In this document: positions 13,162-13,533 of the stretch, in pieces | How positions within the stretch are numbered: the stretch's first letter is position 1 | Layout: each line of letters starts with the position of its first letter | NCBI GenBank assembly: GCA_030673005.1 | Contig: DAOVFI010000032.1 | Location: forward strand, 1-13,533 | DNA: 13,533 nt | Source: Planctomycetales bacterium | Lineage (GTDB): Bacteria > Planctomycetota > Phycisphaerae > SM23-33 | Reading direction: 5' to 3' | Notes under the pieces: model-generated | Told to the model about the DNA's origin: nothing | The model's database searches: none | Seen by the model: the letters and a program-made list of their open reading frames with translations, nothing else | Position numbers and translations under genes: made by a program

Positions 13162-13533
13162 TCATTTCAGCAGGCGATCGAATATTACGGCCAGTTGCCC
13201 GGTAAGTTCACGCCGGGAAAATCGCTCGGGCTCTGCGAACAGGTATTTGTCCGTCCGTCCGGATAAAACATCTTTGTATAATTGCATAAGTACATTCCTG
13301 GCAGCAGCTTCATCGTCCAGACCGACTTGCAGACCGAACCGGTGCTCGCGGAGGAATTCCTTCAGCGCCCCGTCGCCCGACACCACAAGAACAGGCTTTC
13401 GCAAGCCCATGTATTCGAAGATCTTCGCCGGAAGGGAGATGCTGTCGGTTTCTCTGGATCCCAGCACCAGAAGCGCATCACAGGCCGCCATCTCCCGCAA
13501 CGCCTCGGCATAGGGAATCGAATCGATTACTCG
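13162..13533 (-). CDS. Glycosyltransferase (GT4-like), C-terminal fragment cut by the window edge
   Basis: The last 123 residues of a glycosyltransferase; the frame is open to base 13533, so the gene starts outside the window. The visible part matches the C-terminal donor-binding domain of GT4-like enzymes: IDSIPYAEALREMAACDALLVLG, then SLPAKIFEYMGLRKPVLVVSGDG, where KIFEYMG is the family's nucleotide-sugar contact region, and a final helix. An ATG at 13500 lies inside conserved sequence and is not the real start. The Wzy-type gene follows after 125 bases on the same strand, so it is probably part of the same polysaccharide locus. The sugar is unknown. Confidence 0.85.
   Translation of the reverse strand, partial: RVIDSIPYAEALREMAACDALLVLGSRETDSISLPAKIFEYMGLRKPVLVVSGDGALKEFLREHRFGLQVGLDDEAAARNVLMQLYKDVLSGRTDKYLFAEPERFSRRELTGQLAVIFDRLLK

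Overview
The window looks like part of a GC-rich chromosome or metagenome contig from a Planctomycetota bacterium, most likely Phycisphaerae-like. I infer this from gene content and from several palindromic repeat families. When read through inside genes, these repeats give peptides such as HGRDARAT, GGTGFQPV and LAYRQAG, which I remember as typical of that phylum. No rRNA or tRNA gene was seen, so the taxonomy is an inference.

Layout. Plus strand: the end of xseB (exonuclease VII small subunit; its start base lies just outside the window), then a GT4 glycosyltransferase (252-1481). Everything after that is on the minus strand and converges on the glycosyltransferase. In transcription order it runs: a truncated glycosyltransferase (13533-13162), an O-antigen ligase/Wzy-type membrane protein (13036-11552), and an NAD-dependent sugar-nucleotide epimerase/dehydratase (11018-10050). 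Next come a giant two-activase protein with a DUF2229 region (9824-6597), a 2-hydroxyacyl-CoA dehydratase-type iron-sulfur protein (6522-5197), a tetraether-synthase-like (COG1964) radical SAM enzyme (5019-3079) and a radical SAM/SPASM enzyme (3009-1504).

The most interesting part is the four-gene set 9824-1504. The two-activase/DUF2229 protein and the dehydratase-like protein together reproduce the domain order of PlsA/GeR, the large bacterial enzyme family that turns ester-linked glycerolipids into alkenyl or alkyl ether lipids, here split over two genes. The next gene resembles Tes/Mss, the radical SAM enzymes that join two lipid tails into membrane-spanning chains. A SPASM radical SAM enzyme of unknown substrate follows. 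My inference is a candidate locus for ether-linked, possibly membrane-spanning lipids in a planctomycete, next to a surface-polysaccharide locus.

The second theme is mobile palindromic repeats. They sit in-frame inside three proteins (GT4, Tes-like, and the activase protein twice), between genes at 5041-5197 (where one repeat appears nested inside another), 6555-6591 and 9993-10035, and as a 26-bp inverted repeat at 11279-11377 in the largest gene-free stretch (11019-11551).
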